A DNA stretch of 64,000 bases, taken from NCBI GenBank assembly GCA_026874595.1, contig CM049309.1:18182576-18246575 (forward strand), written 5' to 3'. The notes beneath the pieces are model-generated. The model saw nothing but the letters and a program-made list of their open reading frames with translations, did not search any database and was not told the DNA's origin. The stretch is from Sipunculus nudus (Eukaryota; Annelida; Sipuncula; Golfingiida; Sipunculidae). The translations under genes were made by a program, and so were the position numbers. Below are positions 12,267 through 23,874 of this stretch, in pieces (within the stretch, counting starts at the first letter, position 1; every line of letters starts with the position of its first letter).

Positions 12267-12371
12267 CTTTAGTCTTTTGTGATCGAGTGGCTCTTTTAAA
12301 TTTCCCTTCTGGACCTCCTTCGCTGGCACCAGGGGGAGTTTGCCGGTTTGGGCTGGGACCCTTTAGGACAC
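12267..12371 (-). CDS. NCOA6: NCOA6 coding exon 4 (small basic exon)
   Basis: A 105-base exon is bounded by a strong acceptor (TTCTTTCTGTTCCGTCAG|GT, exon from 12371) and the donor AAAG|GTAAAA (intron from 12266). Phase is 1 at both ends, exactly what exon 3 requires. It encodes 35 residues (VLKGPSPNRQTPPGASEGG, then KFKRATRSQKTK), a Pro/Gly-rich then basic peptide that fits the lysine- and arginine-rich C-terminus of NCOA6. It is GC-richer than its surroundings. Because it is 3n bases long and phase 1-1, skipping it would keep the frame. Reading through the donor gives 41 more codons to a stop at 12142-12144, a possible alternative end. No convincing terminal exon with a poly(A) signal was found further left. 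Confidence 0.78.
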
Positions 12372-12725
12372 CTGACGGAACAGAAAGAATACTGTACAAA
12401 TGGAGCAACTGCAGCAGACCTAGAACATGGTCACATCAGATGTGGCTACGATACAACACGACATGATGCGAATTTCTTTGGCCATATCCCCACTTTGTTT
12501 GCATAGAATCCTGATTATACTTAACCATTTTACCAAGTCACGAGGTATTATGTTTTACATCTATCACTTTACAAAGTCTAAATCTGTTTTTAATTTCAAT
12601 ACAACATGAAATTGTTGTCTACATTTGGTTAATAATCTGATTTACTGTGCACCAACATGTTATTTTGATGGGAAGGACTGGGTCAAAGGGTACAGGGAAA
12701 CTTGCCTCACAATGGCTATGATATA

Positions 12726-13025
12726 TATGTCAGAGACGAGATTGAAATCCAGGCAGATTTTAAATTCGCCTTGACAAGATTGCAATTGTGATCTAACCTA
12801 GGCAAGATTGCGATTGTGATCTTGCCCAGACGGATTTTAAACTCACCTAGACAAGATCACAATCGCAATCCCTGCTAGACAAGATTAAAATCCATCATGG
12901 AGCAGGCCAGGATTTTAATCTTGCCTAGGAGAGTTTAAATCCATCTGGTATCATCCAGGCGAGTTAAAAATCTGCCCGATACAACTTAGACGAGTTTAAA
13001 ATCTGCCTAGGTGAGATTAAAATAG
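12726..13025. mobile_element. palindromic module array with a TATGTC end
   Basis: It starts TATGTCAGAGACGAGATT and contains self-complementary modules such as AAGATTGCGATTGTGATCTT and GATTTTAATCTTGCC in alternating orientation, joined by CCTAGG-like links. It resembles the subterminal arrays of the MITEs at 30.4, 35.5 and 53-59 kb, but no right terminal repeat is visible, so it is probably one arm of a decayed element. Confidence 0.5.
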
Positions 13026-13602
13026 TTATCTGATCTTATTTTCTAATATATGATGCATTGCAATTGCAATATGAAAGATTTTTTTCAGTCAGATTTTCAA
13101 TATTTTAACACTGAATGGTTATATATAGTTCACAAGTAATGTATTTATAAATATTAACAGAATAACAAAATATTAAAATATTAATGTAAAATTTATTAAT
13201 TTTTACAGGTTTTATTATTTTATAATTTTTATAGGTTTTTAAGAAAACTGGGGGGGGGGGGAAATAAATATTAATTTTATGCAAATAATTTGTATGATAT
13301 GGATGCTGTAGGCCACATGAAATACATCAACGGTGCAAGTAATGTTTTATCAAATACTTATTTAATAATTCCATTTCCAAAATTAATGTTAATTATTACA
13401 TAAATAATTATTACACAACTGTAAAAATTAATGTTAATTATGACATAAATATTATAATGTTCTGTTATTCTGCAATAATACAAGGAACAATTATTAAGTT
13501 TTGGGGGTGATCTGGATCATCATCTGGATCCATGAACAATGCTGCATTTCTGACAATCACAATGCATTATGGGGGTAATGAGCTGCCTTGTTCAAGTTGA
13601 TG

Positions 13603-13617
13603 CCACTAGATGGCGCT
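13603..13617 (+). promoter_or_regulatory. CTCF-like site
   Basis: CCACTAGATGGCGCT fits the core CTCF consensus (CCAC-N-AG-R-KGGCGCT). It lies in NCOA6 intron 3, 2 kb from the promoter-like block. Binding is inferred from the motif alone. Confidence 0.45.
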
Positions 13618-15639
13618 CAGTGTCAGTAGGAAATAATATTCAGTGGTTGTCCTGCTGTTTATCACACATTCCTGACATTGCCATATGGGGTGAATGAGCT
13701 GCCTTGGCGGAGGTCTACACTCTCCAAGTGCAAATTTCTAGTTATTAATTGCATAAACAACGTGAGAATGAGGTGAACTGGATGCATGCCCTGTTGTACT
13801 GTTTACCTAGCCAGCAAAAACCCCCTGCAGTGTGTGTGGATAGTTTGGAGACCAATGTATTTAAAAACTGTGCGACTGGCACAGACCACATGCTTTTACT
13901 GCAGAGTAAAAACAAACATCCTTTTGAGAGTTCACAGTCTATGTGAGAAATCAGAGCATAAATATGTGCCTTCAGTAATTACACCAGTTTAAAGAATTTA
14001 CTGAGGGTTAATCAAGCTGATAGAAATAGCAAGGGAACAATAAAGATATTTAATCTAATATTCAGTAATTTGCTGTCCTCACTGGTACTGGGTAAAAGCT
14101 GGGGATCCTGGACAGGGGAAAACCTGTTGATTTAACATACAGTCAGGTACTTGACTATTTCTTGCTGTGTATTATGTAAACCAATTTGCATGCTTTGCTT
14201 GGAAATACAAGCCTGTGAATTTAATGAAAACATAAAAGCCTTCATTCAGTACCTTTGAATCTCCATGTTGCCTTTTCCAAATCTGTGTCTCTTATTTACC
14301 CTGATTCCAGGGGCACATTTCTCTTAACACACACATTTGTGAAAATACATTGCATTATATGTACACTATCACTTTCACCTGAAAATGGGCTCCATGTTTT
14401 GACTGTGCTATTGATGGAAAAGAAACTGGTGAGCAAGAAGCTAAAGACAATAGCTTGGACTGTTTATATAACTAGGCCAGAAAACTCCAATCCTACTGCA
14501 CACAGGCTGTTGGGTTTGGTTAGATCCACCTGTTTATAACATGTGGGGGTGTGCCAAAATATTCAAATCACATTAAAAAAGAACATTTTGCAACAAGTGA
14601 AGAGTTTTGCAAAGGGCCTTTTGCAATGGGTGACCTTTCAACTGCCACATATGCAACCAACCACTTTGGATTATATGGTTGTTCTGTTTTTTAACACTGG
14701 CTCATGTATTGTGTTTACTAACAACTAGTAGATTATCAAGCTCATGCAAGCGTCATAGAGACATTATCACTTTTCTTAACAGGAATTACCTACAGTTCAC
14801 TAATATGTAAACAGAGTAAGCCAGAAATCACATTAACTTTACAGAATCTGTAAAGGTATGTGAAAAGCTGGCTTTTCCTTCATATCTTTGGAATCCTAAA
14901 GACATATATGTCAGAAACTCACATCAAACAACTCAATTACATAAAAACTTAATTACATGAGATGACCCAAATATCTCACCCAACTATGACCTAACATATA
15001 TCAATATATATTAATTATATGAAACAGTAATATATTATTTATATATATTAATATTCTTAAATACACCAACACAATATATAAACAATTATATATCAGTTTA
15101 TATAAATATAACCACTACTACTACTGTAAATATTTTTATCACTGCAAAAGAAAATAAGAAAATTTAAATATATGTATTTTTTATTTGGTGATGAGACGTT
15201 AAATGAGGCCATTGGAGTAATATAGGTTACCTCAAGGTAATTATTCAACCAAATGCCAGCTGTCTCTTGAATAATGTTGGTAAATTATGGGAAATCAGCA
15301 ACGGTCCATTTCCACCTAAGTATTTAATTATGATGGATGGGAGGCAAAGAACTACTTTTTCATGAATTCTTTCAGGACACCATCATTAATCTTACAAGTC
15401 TTCTGCGACAGCTACAGAAAGTAGACCAACCTTCAAACAAATGAAGCAAATGTTGAATATGAAGATAATATTTCTTGTCACTTTAATTTATTCCAGTCAT
15501 ACTTTACGTTTAGAATTCCTGAAGTTTAATCAACCTGAATTTCAAATTTTATTTCTTGAGATTTTCTAATTTATAAGATCCCATACAGCTTTCTTAAGTT
15601 AACACTGGAATTCTGACAGTCATGGGATCCAATGAACTG

Positions 15640-16330
15640 GGGGATGAGGAGCTTGGTACGCTCCCGAGGCAGCGGAAATCTTGCGCTTCTAAAGAAGCAA
15701 CTGATTTTCACGCTGCCAGCTTTGACCGTTTATGATATATTTAGACACCAGAAGGCGGTTTGTTGTCCACTGAAATAAACGTGCGTACGATGTGACAAGC
15801 AGCCAATCAGATGCCAATAAACAAACACTCAACAGGCATCCTGGCTCCGCCCATTGCCGCGCTTCAAGCGCCGTTTGATGAGTTTCCGGTCGAATTTAAA
15901 TTGCTCCCTCTGCATTCTCGCATCATCGACCGATTCGATTATGACATTATGACTGTGTTAGCGTAGCCATGTATCTGTTGTCTGCAGAACTGAAACCAGC
16001 CAGCGAGGTGTGCACGCAGCCTTTGTTGTTACGTTTCGTTTGAATTACAGCTCACCGGCCGAGCATCCTATGTGCCCAAGGCCCTAAGCAAACCACGTCA
16101 GGGGCAATTCTCTCTGAGCCTGTTTAGACGGTTACGCTGGGGGATGAGCTGTCACTCAAAAAGAAATGAATATGATTGGCTCCGTGTATTCCTCGCTTGG
16201 CTTTGTCTTCCAGCACAAAGTTTCATCTGATTGGACAAAAATACAGTGCTCCCCTCTGGTGTTGCAAAGCAGGATACGAGGTCATAACAAACAGCGCCTT
16301 ACGATATAGGAAGTAGCCCTATCGGTAAAG
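15640..16330. promoter_or_regulatory. CpG-richer promoter-like block in intron 3
   Basis: GC and CpG content rise sharply here against an AT-rich background. There are forward CCAAT boxes at 15803-15807 and 15814-15818, a CCGCCC box at 15847-15852, and inverted CCAAT boxes (ATTGG) at 16175-16179 and 16230-16234, so it looks bidirectional. CTCF-like sequences occur at 15745-15759 and, reversed, at 16246-16262. On the plus strand an ATG at 15969 opens MYLLSAELKPASE before a possible donor GAG|GTGTGC, but no following exon is identifiable. It could be an alternative or antisense promoter, or the start of a non-coding RNA. Confidence 0.5.
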
Positions 16331-16453
16331 CGCTGTGTAAAGAGCGTAGGAGCTTGGCAACATACATGAAAATTTATATATCAAATTTTATCAATATGTT
16401 GTTAGATTATCATGATATTCCATATGTATCATAATACTTCAAATTTTTACAGT

Positions 16454-17280
16454 AACAAGGGACCCACGGGTCACAACGCTCAGCTGATTTGTGAAATTTG
16501 TTGGAAATGCAAAATATACTTCTTTCTTTTGGTTTTTCATACATAATAGCATTTGATAAGCTAAGAGGAAAAGGCCCTGCTATAATGAAACCCTGTAAAT
16601 TGGAGGTAAAGTATATTGCAAACATTAAATTATTAACTGAAATAAAATGCTGTGTAATAAATGAAACTTGTGGCCTGAAACCATTTAATGATGCAACAAG
16701 GAAACTAGTATGGCTTTGTACAGTTGCAGCACAAAACAGATACATGTCCCACCCAACCCCTATGAGCCATCACATATGGGGTAAAATATGCACTATCTCA
16801 AAATAATGATTCTAGATATCAGCATATGACTTTGAAGGTCAAGGTCACCACTTATCAAACTCCAATGAGACTTAGGTAGAAAGAACTGGTGTGCCTAATT
16901 TGAAAAAAAATTCTTCAGTACTTCTGAAGTTACTGGGGATCACAAAAATCCTAGAATTGCCTAAATTTGACCTTGAAGATCAAAGTCAAGGTCACTGGGT
17001 TTCAAACTCTTTCAAGATTTTGGTAGGAACCATGAGCGTTTAAAATTTTGGAGGAAAATATGCAGTTCTTCAAAAGTTGTTGCTTTCACAAGACAGCAAC
17101 TATAATTCGGCGGATTTGACCTTGAAGATCCTGGTCAAGGTCACCATGTTTCAAACTACTTCAAGAACTTGGTAGGAACAATTGGCATACCAAATTTTAG
17201 GGGAAATGATAATACTTCAAAAGTTATGAGGTTCACAAGAATTTCACGTTTCAGCAGATTTGACCTTGAAGATGAAGACA
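16454..17280 (-). mobile_element. HINE-4 copy b, 3' end and core
   Basis: The left end AACAAGGGACCCACGGGTCAC, then GCTCAGCTG, matches the end at 7793. From about 16830 there are units of roughly 140-150 bp with TTTGACCTTGAAGATCAAAG or similar, GGTCAAGGTCACC and TTGGTAGGAAC. The 5' end is absent. The block sits in NCOA6 intron 3. Confidence 0.65.
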
Positions 17281-17913
17281 TAAAAACCTGCCTTAGTGTT
17301 ATATGAAAGTGTTCATTTATGCACTTGCTCTCTAATGATAAACATGTTTTGATATGGATCAGCTGTCCCATCTGTTGTACAATGAAATCTGAAAGATATT
17401 TAACCAGAAGGATTCCAACGAACAACGAGCCTGGTGGCCTGATTTGTTTGTTGTTCCTATGAATTTTGACACGACAACACCTGAATAACATGTAATGGTA
17501 AGGTTTCACATTAGACAGGTGTTAATTAGTTAAATCAGTCTCCTGAAAGGAAGCTTGGGCTAAGATAATACAGCCTGAAAGCATGCTGTTTTTTGGCTTT
17601 CCCCAATTATTGCTGACTGAATAACTGACACTCGTGCAAACTGGGTGTATATTGTTATACAAATTGTATGAATCAACAGACTTTTTCCCCATTATAATAT
17701 GAAAAATGTAATCTGATTTAACAAGGCTTACACATCATGTTCAGTAGTCCATGATCTTATATTATTTTATACATCAAACCTGATTCTGGCTAAAATCTGA
17801 CATAATTAAACAGGAACCAATCATCAATAAAATAATTTAAAAGTTTTGTATACTCAGTTACATGTAGGAAAGCATTCAAGGATAGCCCTGTAAGTTGGGA
17901 ATATTGGCCATAC

Positions 17914-20778
17914 CTTTGGACTGCAGCATCATTTGATCGGTTGGGGTACGTCCTCTTCGCTCTCTAGATTGGGCTAGCCCATCTTCATTGTGGTCGGCTG
18001 TTACGCCATCATCACCATCTATTCCTGGGAAACTGGGCCCGTTCTTGCCACAAACAGCAACTTTTGTATTGTTTGTCACCAGTGGAACTTTGCGGCCTAT
18101 TAACTTCTGCACCTTTTCAGGCTCTGTGGGGTGTCCTGTACTATCAAGGACAACACAGTTGTCACCAACACTTAAGATATCCTTCTTGTCAAATGTCCCC
18201 AGCAGTGGATTACTAATAAAATTCTCATCCGGACCATTCTCTGTTGATGAACACGACCTTTTAGACTCATCAGTATTTGAATCTTCAGAGAGAGATAATT
18301 TGCGTTTGAGGCCACGTGTGCTCCTACGTTCAGCTGCACTCTCAGGTTCAATGGCGCCCCCAGCAGGTGAACCCTTCCTACGTACAGACCTTGGGGCAGT
18401 TTTGGGGAAGCTGGTATTTCCTGAAATGTGTATCTGGATCTCTATGTCATTGGTGTTATTCGCATCCAAGTGAGCTTCGTCTTCAGCAGGATCCTCTGTT
18501 ATTATATTGAAGCTTTCCTGAGCGGTGCTCTCTTGTGAAGGCCCACTGGAGTCTGATGAACCTCGGCTTTTCCTGCGTAGTATACGGCCAGGCTGAGATG
18601 GTGTCATTAACGATGTTGCTTCTTCTGATGGAAGTTTGATAGTGGTGACTAGGCCGAGGGGTTCATGACTAGCACTAGCTGAAGCTTGCGTAAGAACTGA
18701 GCCTTCTTCAAGAAGTGTTTCCTGAGAAGGGCAGGTTCTACCAGCCTGGCTGTTGTTTAATAAGCACACTGGTTGATCCACAGCGGCTACTTTCTCTGTG
18801 GTTGTCTGAGCATTAGGGGTCACTGCGTTGGAAAGCCCCTCATTTGGCATTTTAACTGGAGAGGAGTAGGAATGCATCCTTAGTGACTCGGTTATCTCTG
18901 GTGAGAGCTGAGAAGCCGCTGGAGGGGGACTGGAACTGGCACAAACAGTCACTGCAGGCAACAAACTTGTGGAATTACCATCCAAATTAACATTTCCAGG
19001 AGGCTCTGTAACCACTGTAAGCTGCTTAATCTCTGTGGAGGACTTCTCCACCAAACAGTCACTTTCTCTAGATTCCTCTGGGTGCTGTTCTTTACTAACC
19101 TGAGGTGCACCCACTGCATCACTGCACATCTGGGTCTCCTGTACAGTCTCATCTTTATGGCTGATTCTGTCTGGAGGTTCTGATGGTATACTTGCAGACG
19201 GCAGAGAAGCAGCACTATCATCCTTTTTATTACAGGAACGGCTACTGGCATTTGCATCTATATTATTGGGGCCATCAGCTGGCCCTGATATGATTTTGCC
19301 ATGGTCATTTAGTACCTCGTCACTACTTTCAACTTTCACAGAGTCATTAATTTCCCCTGCTACCCTTTGGATATTGTCTTTATTTTTGTGCATATTCTGT
19401 TCATTTTCTAATATTTCATTATTAATATGTGACGTGGCTGTGAAATTTGTCAATTTACTATGGCTTACTACAGCTGCTTGTGACGACCTTGACATTATTA
19501 TCACTGGTCCATTTACTGCGGGGCTTACAGTTTCATTTGGCAGTGGTTTGACCAATCGCTGCACAGACTCTGTTAAATCCATAGGGTACCGAGGAGAAAC
19601 CAGGGTATGTGCAGCATTCATTAAAACTGGACGCACAGCATTTGCTCTGACTGGGGTCTGCTTAGACCTAAATATGAAACTATCTGTATAGTCCTTCTTA
19701 GGAACCTTTGCATAAACAACAGGAGCACTAGCAGGTGTTTTTAATTCCTGCAAATTACAATACAGATCCGTTTGCTGTTGTCCTTTATTTTCACTGTCCA
19801 GGTCTACACTGGTATCCCTAACATTAGATACGGTACTCCCTTGGTTTGAGGGTTGTACGGACCCTGCCATCCCCAGTTTGACCGGTCCTTCCGCACTCCC
19901 ATCACCATCGACGCGATCTGGCACTTGATCTGGAGCTGATACGGGTATAGCACCATTATTGGGATTGTGGTCAAAACACAATGGTTTGTTTGCATAGCCC
20001 TCGACATGATGAGGGTTAGACCCCTCTGGGTTTGATGGAACAGTCCTTGAGTTCTCGTTCTGTGTGGACACATCGGTCGATCGTGAGCCACTAACAATCT
20101 TTGATTCATTTATTTCTTTACCTTTTTCTCTATTTACTGGCACCCCTTCTTTATATAAAGTCTTGTGTGCTTCACCAGAACAGTTATCTGCATTGTCATT
20201 GATACACGCGTCTGCTGCCTTCACTGGACTGCAATATACATGGTCCACGACTGCACACTTGTCTGATGCTATAGGACCTGTTTCTATTGTTAAACTATTT
20301 GATTTATTCGGTAAAGCTAGATCAGCACTAATATTGTCCTGTATTAACAATGGTTTACTATCTATGGTGCTGCCGGGTAAATCTGCTGACACAGCAGATT
20401 TTTCTCCAGATTTTAAATCAGTAATTTCAAGATCCCCATTATTGTTCTGTTTATGATTTGGTTCTTCAGTGTGATTTTGACAGCCAACTAAGTTTATCTG
20501 CGATTGCTCAACTGTCATTCCCTTATCACTCTTATCTTCTGTTGCTGCATTTTGATCTGAGGACCTTGCTTGATTCTCTTTTGTTGCTGCAACAGTGCTG
20601 CTGTTCCTTAAACTCCCAGCACCTTTTTCTGGTACAGCAGCTGCAGTGTCTGCTGGTCTGGCATCCTCTGCATGTGCTGGGCTCCTTACCCTAGATTGTT
20701 TCTCACTGCTGCCACCAGGGGTCAGTCCACACTGGTCTGGGTCCTGTTGTTGAGATTCAAAATGTTGAGCACTGAGAC
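17914..20778 (-). CDS. NCOA6: NCOA6 coding exon 3 (central and C-terminal region)
   Basis: A 2865-base exon encodes residues 1108-2062. The acceptor is TTTTGAAG|GT (after 20779) and the donor AAAG|GTATGG (intron from 17913); both are phase 1, so it joins exon 2 and exon 4 in frame. The sequence is mostly disordered and rich in Ser, Asn, Asp, Pro and Thr, with no globular domain that I recognise. Near residue 1842 is the basic motif ILRRKSRGSSDSS and near 1930 RRSTRGLKRKLS. They match the position and character of the GRRNSR and RKRSSR motifs at the C-terminus of human NCOA6 (from memory). Assignment to NCOA6 rests on matching phase, the uninterrupted frame, strand, composition and this C-terminal likeness, because the middle of the protein is poorly conserved in general. 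It lies 16.7 kb downstream of exon 2, and I found no further exon between them. Confidence 0.85.
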
Positions 20779-22998
20779 CTTCAAAACATAAAAACAAAAT
20801 AACTTAATATTTTTTTTTCAGATGTCCTTAAAGTGACAAAAATCATCACACTTAATCTCCAAAAGCAGTGACACAAAAGATGACGATATTTGAAGCTACA
20901 TGGGTCCTTCAAATTTGAAGCATCAGCTTGACATAAACACTATACAGGCTTACATTATCATGAAATGTTTCTTTTTGTCAATTTATGATAACAACAATAG
21001 CAAATATCGATCAACAATCTTTCACAGCTGTCTGTCAATCATTCACATGCACATCCCCTGAACTATAAAATTAATCAATACACATTTTTAAAATATATCT
21101 GTCTGTATGACTTGAAGGTCACAGAGAGAAGAATAAACACTTGAGGTGCCAAATATACAGAAACATTTCAGACCAACTATTGTTCTTATTCTTAAAATAT
21201 TTTAAGTGCATAATATCCAGACAGATTTTGGACCCTATTATTCAGAGAACTTTATGACCTATAACTTTCTCAAATAATAATATATTAGTGTATAATTTAT
21301 ATTATGATGATTGATCATACAGTGGATGCCTGCTATGTGTTAAACCAACAAATTAGGTGGGAAACTCTAAGGGCCTTAAGATGATCCCACATTAATGCAC
21401 TTCTACCATAGCTGATGTACCTGATATATATTTTCCATGAAAACAAATGTGTTGAAAATGACAAAGTCCCTCAGCCATAGCAAAAATTGTATTAACATAT
21501 AAATTTACATCTATGAAACAGTGGTCTCTGAGTGAGTTTACAATCTCACTATTCAACTGATCTTTATCTCAATGTTAAAAGCAACCGCTTTTGTTATGAA
21601 TACCACAACAATAATACTTAAACATATGCATTTAAATATTATAAAGAAATGAATGGCTATGTATTCAGACTTATGCTGTATCTGATTTAAGCTGTATCTG
21701 GTACACATCTTTAGTATAACACTGAAAATATCTTCTCCAGGTTGTTTATTTGAAATATACACCTCGTCCAAGAGCATCCCCTTAAAAAGGAAACTGTTCA
21801 CCAGAAAAGAGGATAAGTTGTAAAGTTTTTAAGTTGAATAACAGTTGATATACCCATCACAATCATTTAGATGAGAATTCTCATCTCAACTGGAAGTTAT
21901 CCAGTTGAGATTTGAATTCCCATCTCAACTAGTTGAAACTCAACTGGATTCTCTTCTACACTGTGACATACACAACTGAGTGGTGATGGGGAATCAGCTA
22001 TGGAGAGCATGACTTGGGAATAAAGTCAAGGTCAAAAATAACAAAAATTGAAGGACTCATTGCAGCTTTTGAAAATTGGCCATACTGGAGATCTAGCACA
22101 AACATAATATGGCATTAAAATAAAAATTTAAAAAAATTGAAATTTTTGGGTTTTTTTACTCAGGGGAACCTAAGCAGGTCCAGAGACACAATTTTTTCTC
22201 AATGCAAATATGGATATAGAAATGAACTTATCAACCAATACCCATGATCTGTGTTGCTATGTTAATGTATGTGTATCATTTTATTTTTTAAACAGCTCAA
22301 GAATATACCAATGTTTTGAAAGAAATGATGCACTCTGTATAATTCAGAAAGATAAAATTAAATTAAAATAAAATCTAAGTTCTGAATTAAGGTTCTAGGG
22401 GTGAATCTTACAAAGTCAACAGCAATATGATTTCTTCATAAACAGACAGAGAATAAAAGAATTACTTGTAAATATCACATTACTGCATTCTGGTACTACA
22501 GCACATGCATGAGCATTCAAAGTGTGTATCAAAAAGTGTACGTGAATGCACTGATTCATACTGAAGCTGACATGGTTGAAATATAATTTCTGCTGTCACA
22601 ATGAAAAGAAAGAAATAAAATGTCTTGTTCAAGGAAAATGCCATTATGAACTAAACAGACTGATTTTAACACAGACTTGTTTGTGACCTGAGATCAGCCC
22701 CCAGGTTAAATAAAGGATGTTTCAATCATTCCAGGTATGACAAGCACCATAGAGAGAGCATCCAAGTGGCAACAGTAAAATGAATAAACAAGAAGTGCTT
22801 GGGATGGTAAACTAAAGGTCCAAGATTGTGGCCTATTATGCCCAATGAACAGTGTTGAACACTATAAACTGGATTCCATATGGGTCTGATATTTAATAGC
22901 ACACTTCCTCCAATAGTTATTATTCTTGAGTAAATCTGTTACTGCTTGGACATTTCTCGAGATCATGCATGCAAAAGGAATTCCAAGAAGATTGCAAG

Positions 22999-23874
22999 TA
23001 GTGGTGGGAGTTGGTTCTTTTTTCATAATTGACCATCGGTTTGGGTAAACCGATCGATGATCGATTATTAATTAGTTCAGACAAATATAAAGAATGTGCA
23101 ATTTTCTGTGAAACTGTACTGTCTTAACCCAGCCCACGTCTTAGTTATTCTACCTTACGAAAAGAAGTTTTTGCCTTTTTTATATTTTCCTTTTATCACT
23201 AAGATATGCTATTCAAAGATTCATTTTAATTAATTATAGTAATCGATTAAACCACAGTCCAGGACATCTACTAGCTGGCCCTCATGAATACTCCCACGTA
23301 TCATTTTAACTTCACTATCAGGACTTTTATTTTATAGCAATTATGATGACTGCCGACATGTATACTGGTTTCACAGGCCTGCCAGAAAAATTACAGGCCC
23401 ATATAATTTTTGGTAAAAATAAAAAAAATTAAGTAATTGAAAGCTAAAAATATAATTACTCGTGCGGCAGCAGCACCAGACATCAGTTGAGGAGATTATT
23501 TCTAAGAGAATCTTGCAAAATTGGCACAGACCTGGAGCATTATGGAACATTTTAACTCCATACCACACATATTTTGCAATGAACATCTCGTTAGAAAACT
23601 CTAACTTCGCATAGGTTTAATAAGCCTTCCGTTCTTTCAGCTACCGTGTCATACTCAGTTATATATGGAGGTTATTTGGGAACACAAACTCATTATGATA
23701 AGCGCGGAATGTTGTAACAAATGGAAGAGTAATTTTTGCCTATAACTTAAAGACATTCTGGTAAAAACAATCATAAGTATGATGTAATCGATAGTTGCCT
23801 TTCGTAATCGAGCGCTTGAAAGTTGCAGCAAACCGACTGACTTTCGAAAAAACTCGATGATCGGCCCACCACTA
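22999..23874. mobile_element. hAT-like MITE with 8-bp target duplication
   Basis: The element starts TAGTGGTGGG and ends CCCACCACTA. It is flanked on both sides by ATTGCAAG (22991-22998 and 23875-23882), a perfect 8-bp duplication typical of the hAT superfamily. Subterminal GATCGATG/CGATGATCG motifs repeat near both ends. A minus-strand frame at 23371-23586 contains VWYGVKMFHNAPGLCQFC, loosely like the start of a BED zinc finger, possibly a relic of the parent transposase. It lies in NCOA6 intron 2. Confidence 0.85.

Larger units (their letters stand above)
12372..17913 (-). other. NCOA6: NCOA6 intron 3
   Basis: This 5.5-kb phase 1 intron starts GTATGG and ends CCGTCAG. It contains a HINE fragment (16.4-17.3 kb), a CpG-richer promoter-like block (15.6-16.3 kb), CTCF-like sites and a palindromic array (12.7-13.0 kb). 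The stretches 13.03-13.60 kb and 13.65-15.64 kb are AT-rich with no gene or repeat that I recognise, apart from a poly-G run near 13249-13260. Confidence 0.75.

Noticed and set aside
17988..20694. Several plus-strand frames opposite NCOA6 exon 3, and likewise 37561-39926 opposite exon 2
   Set aside because: They are shadows of the long minus-strand exons.
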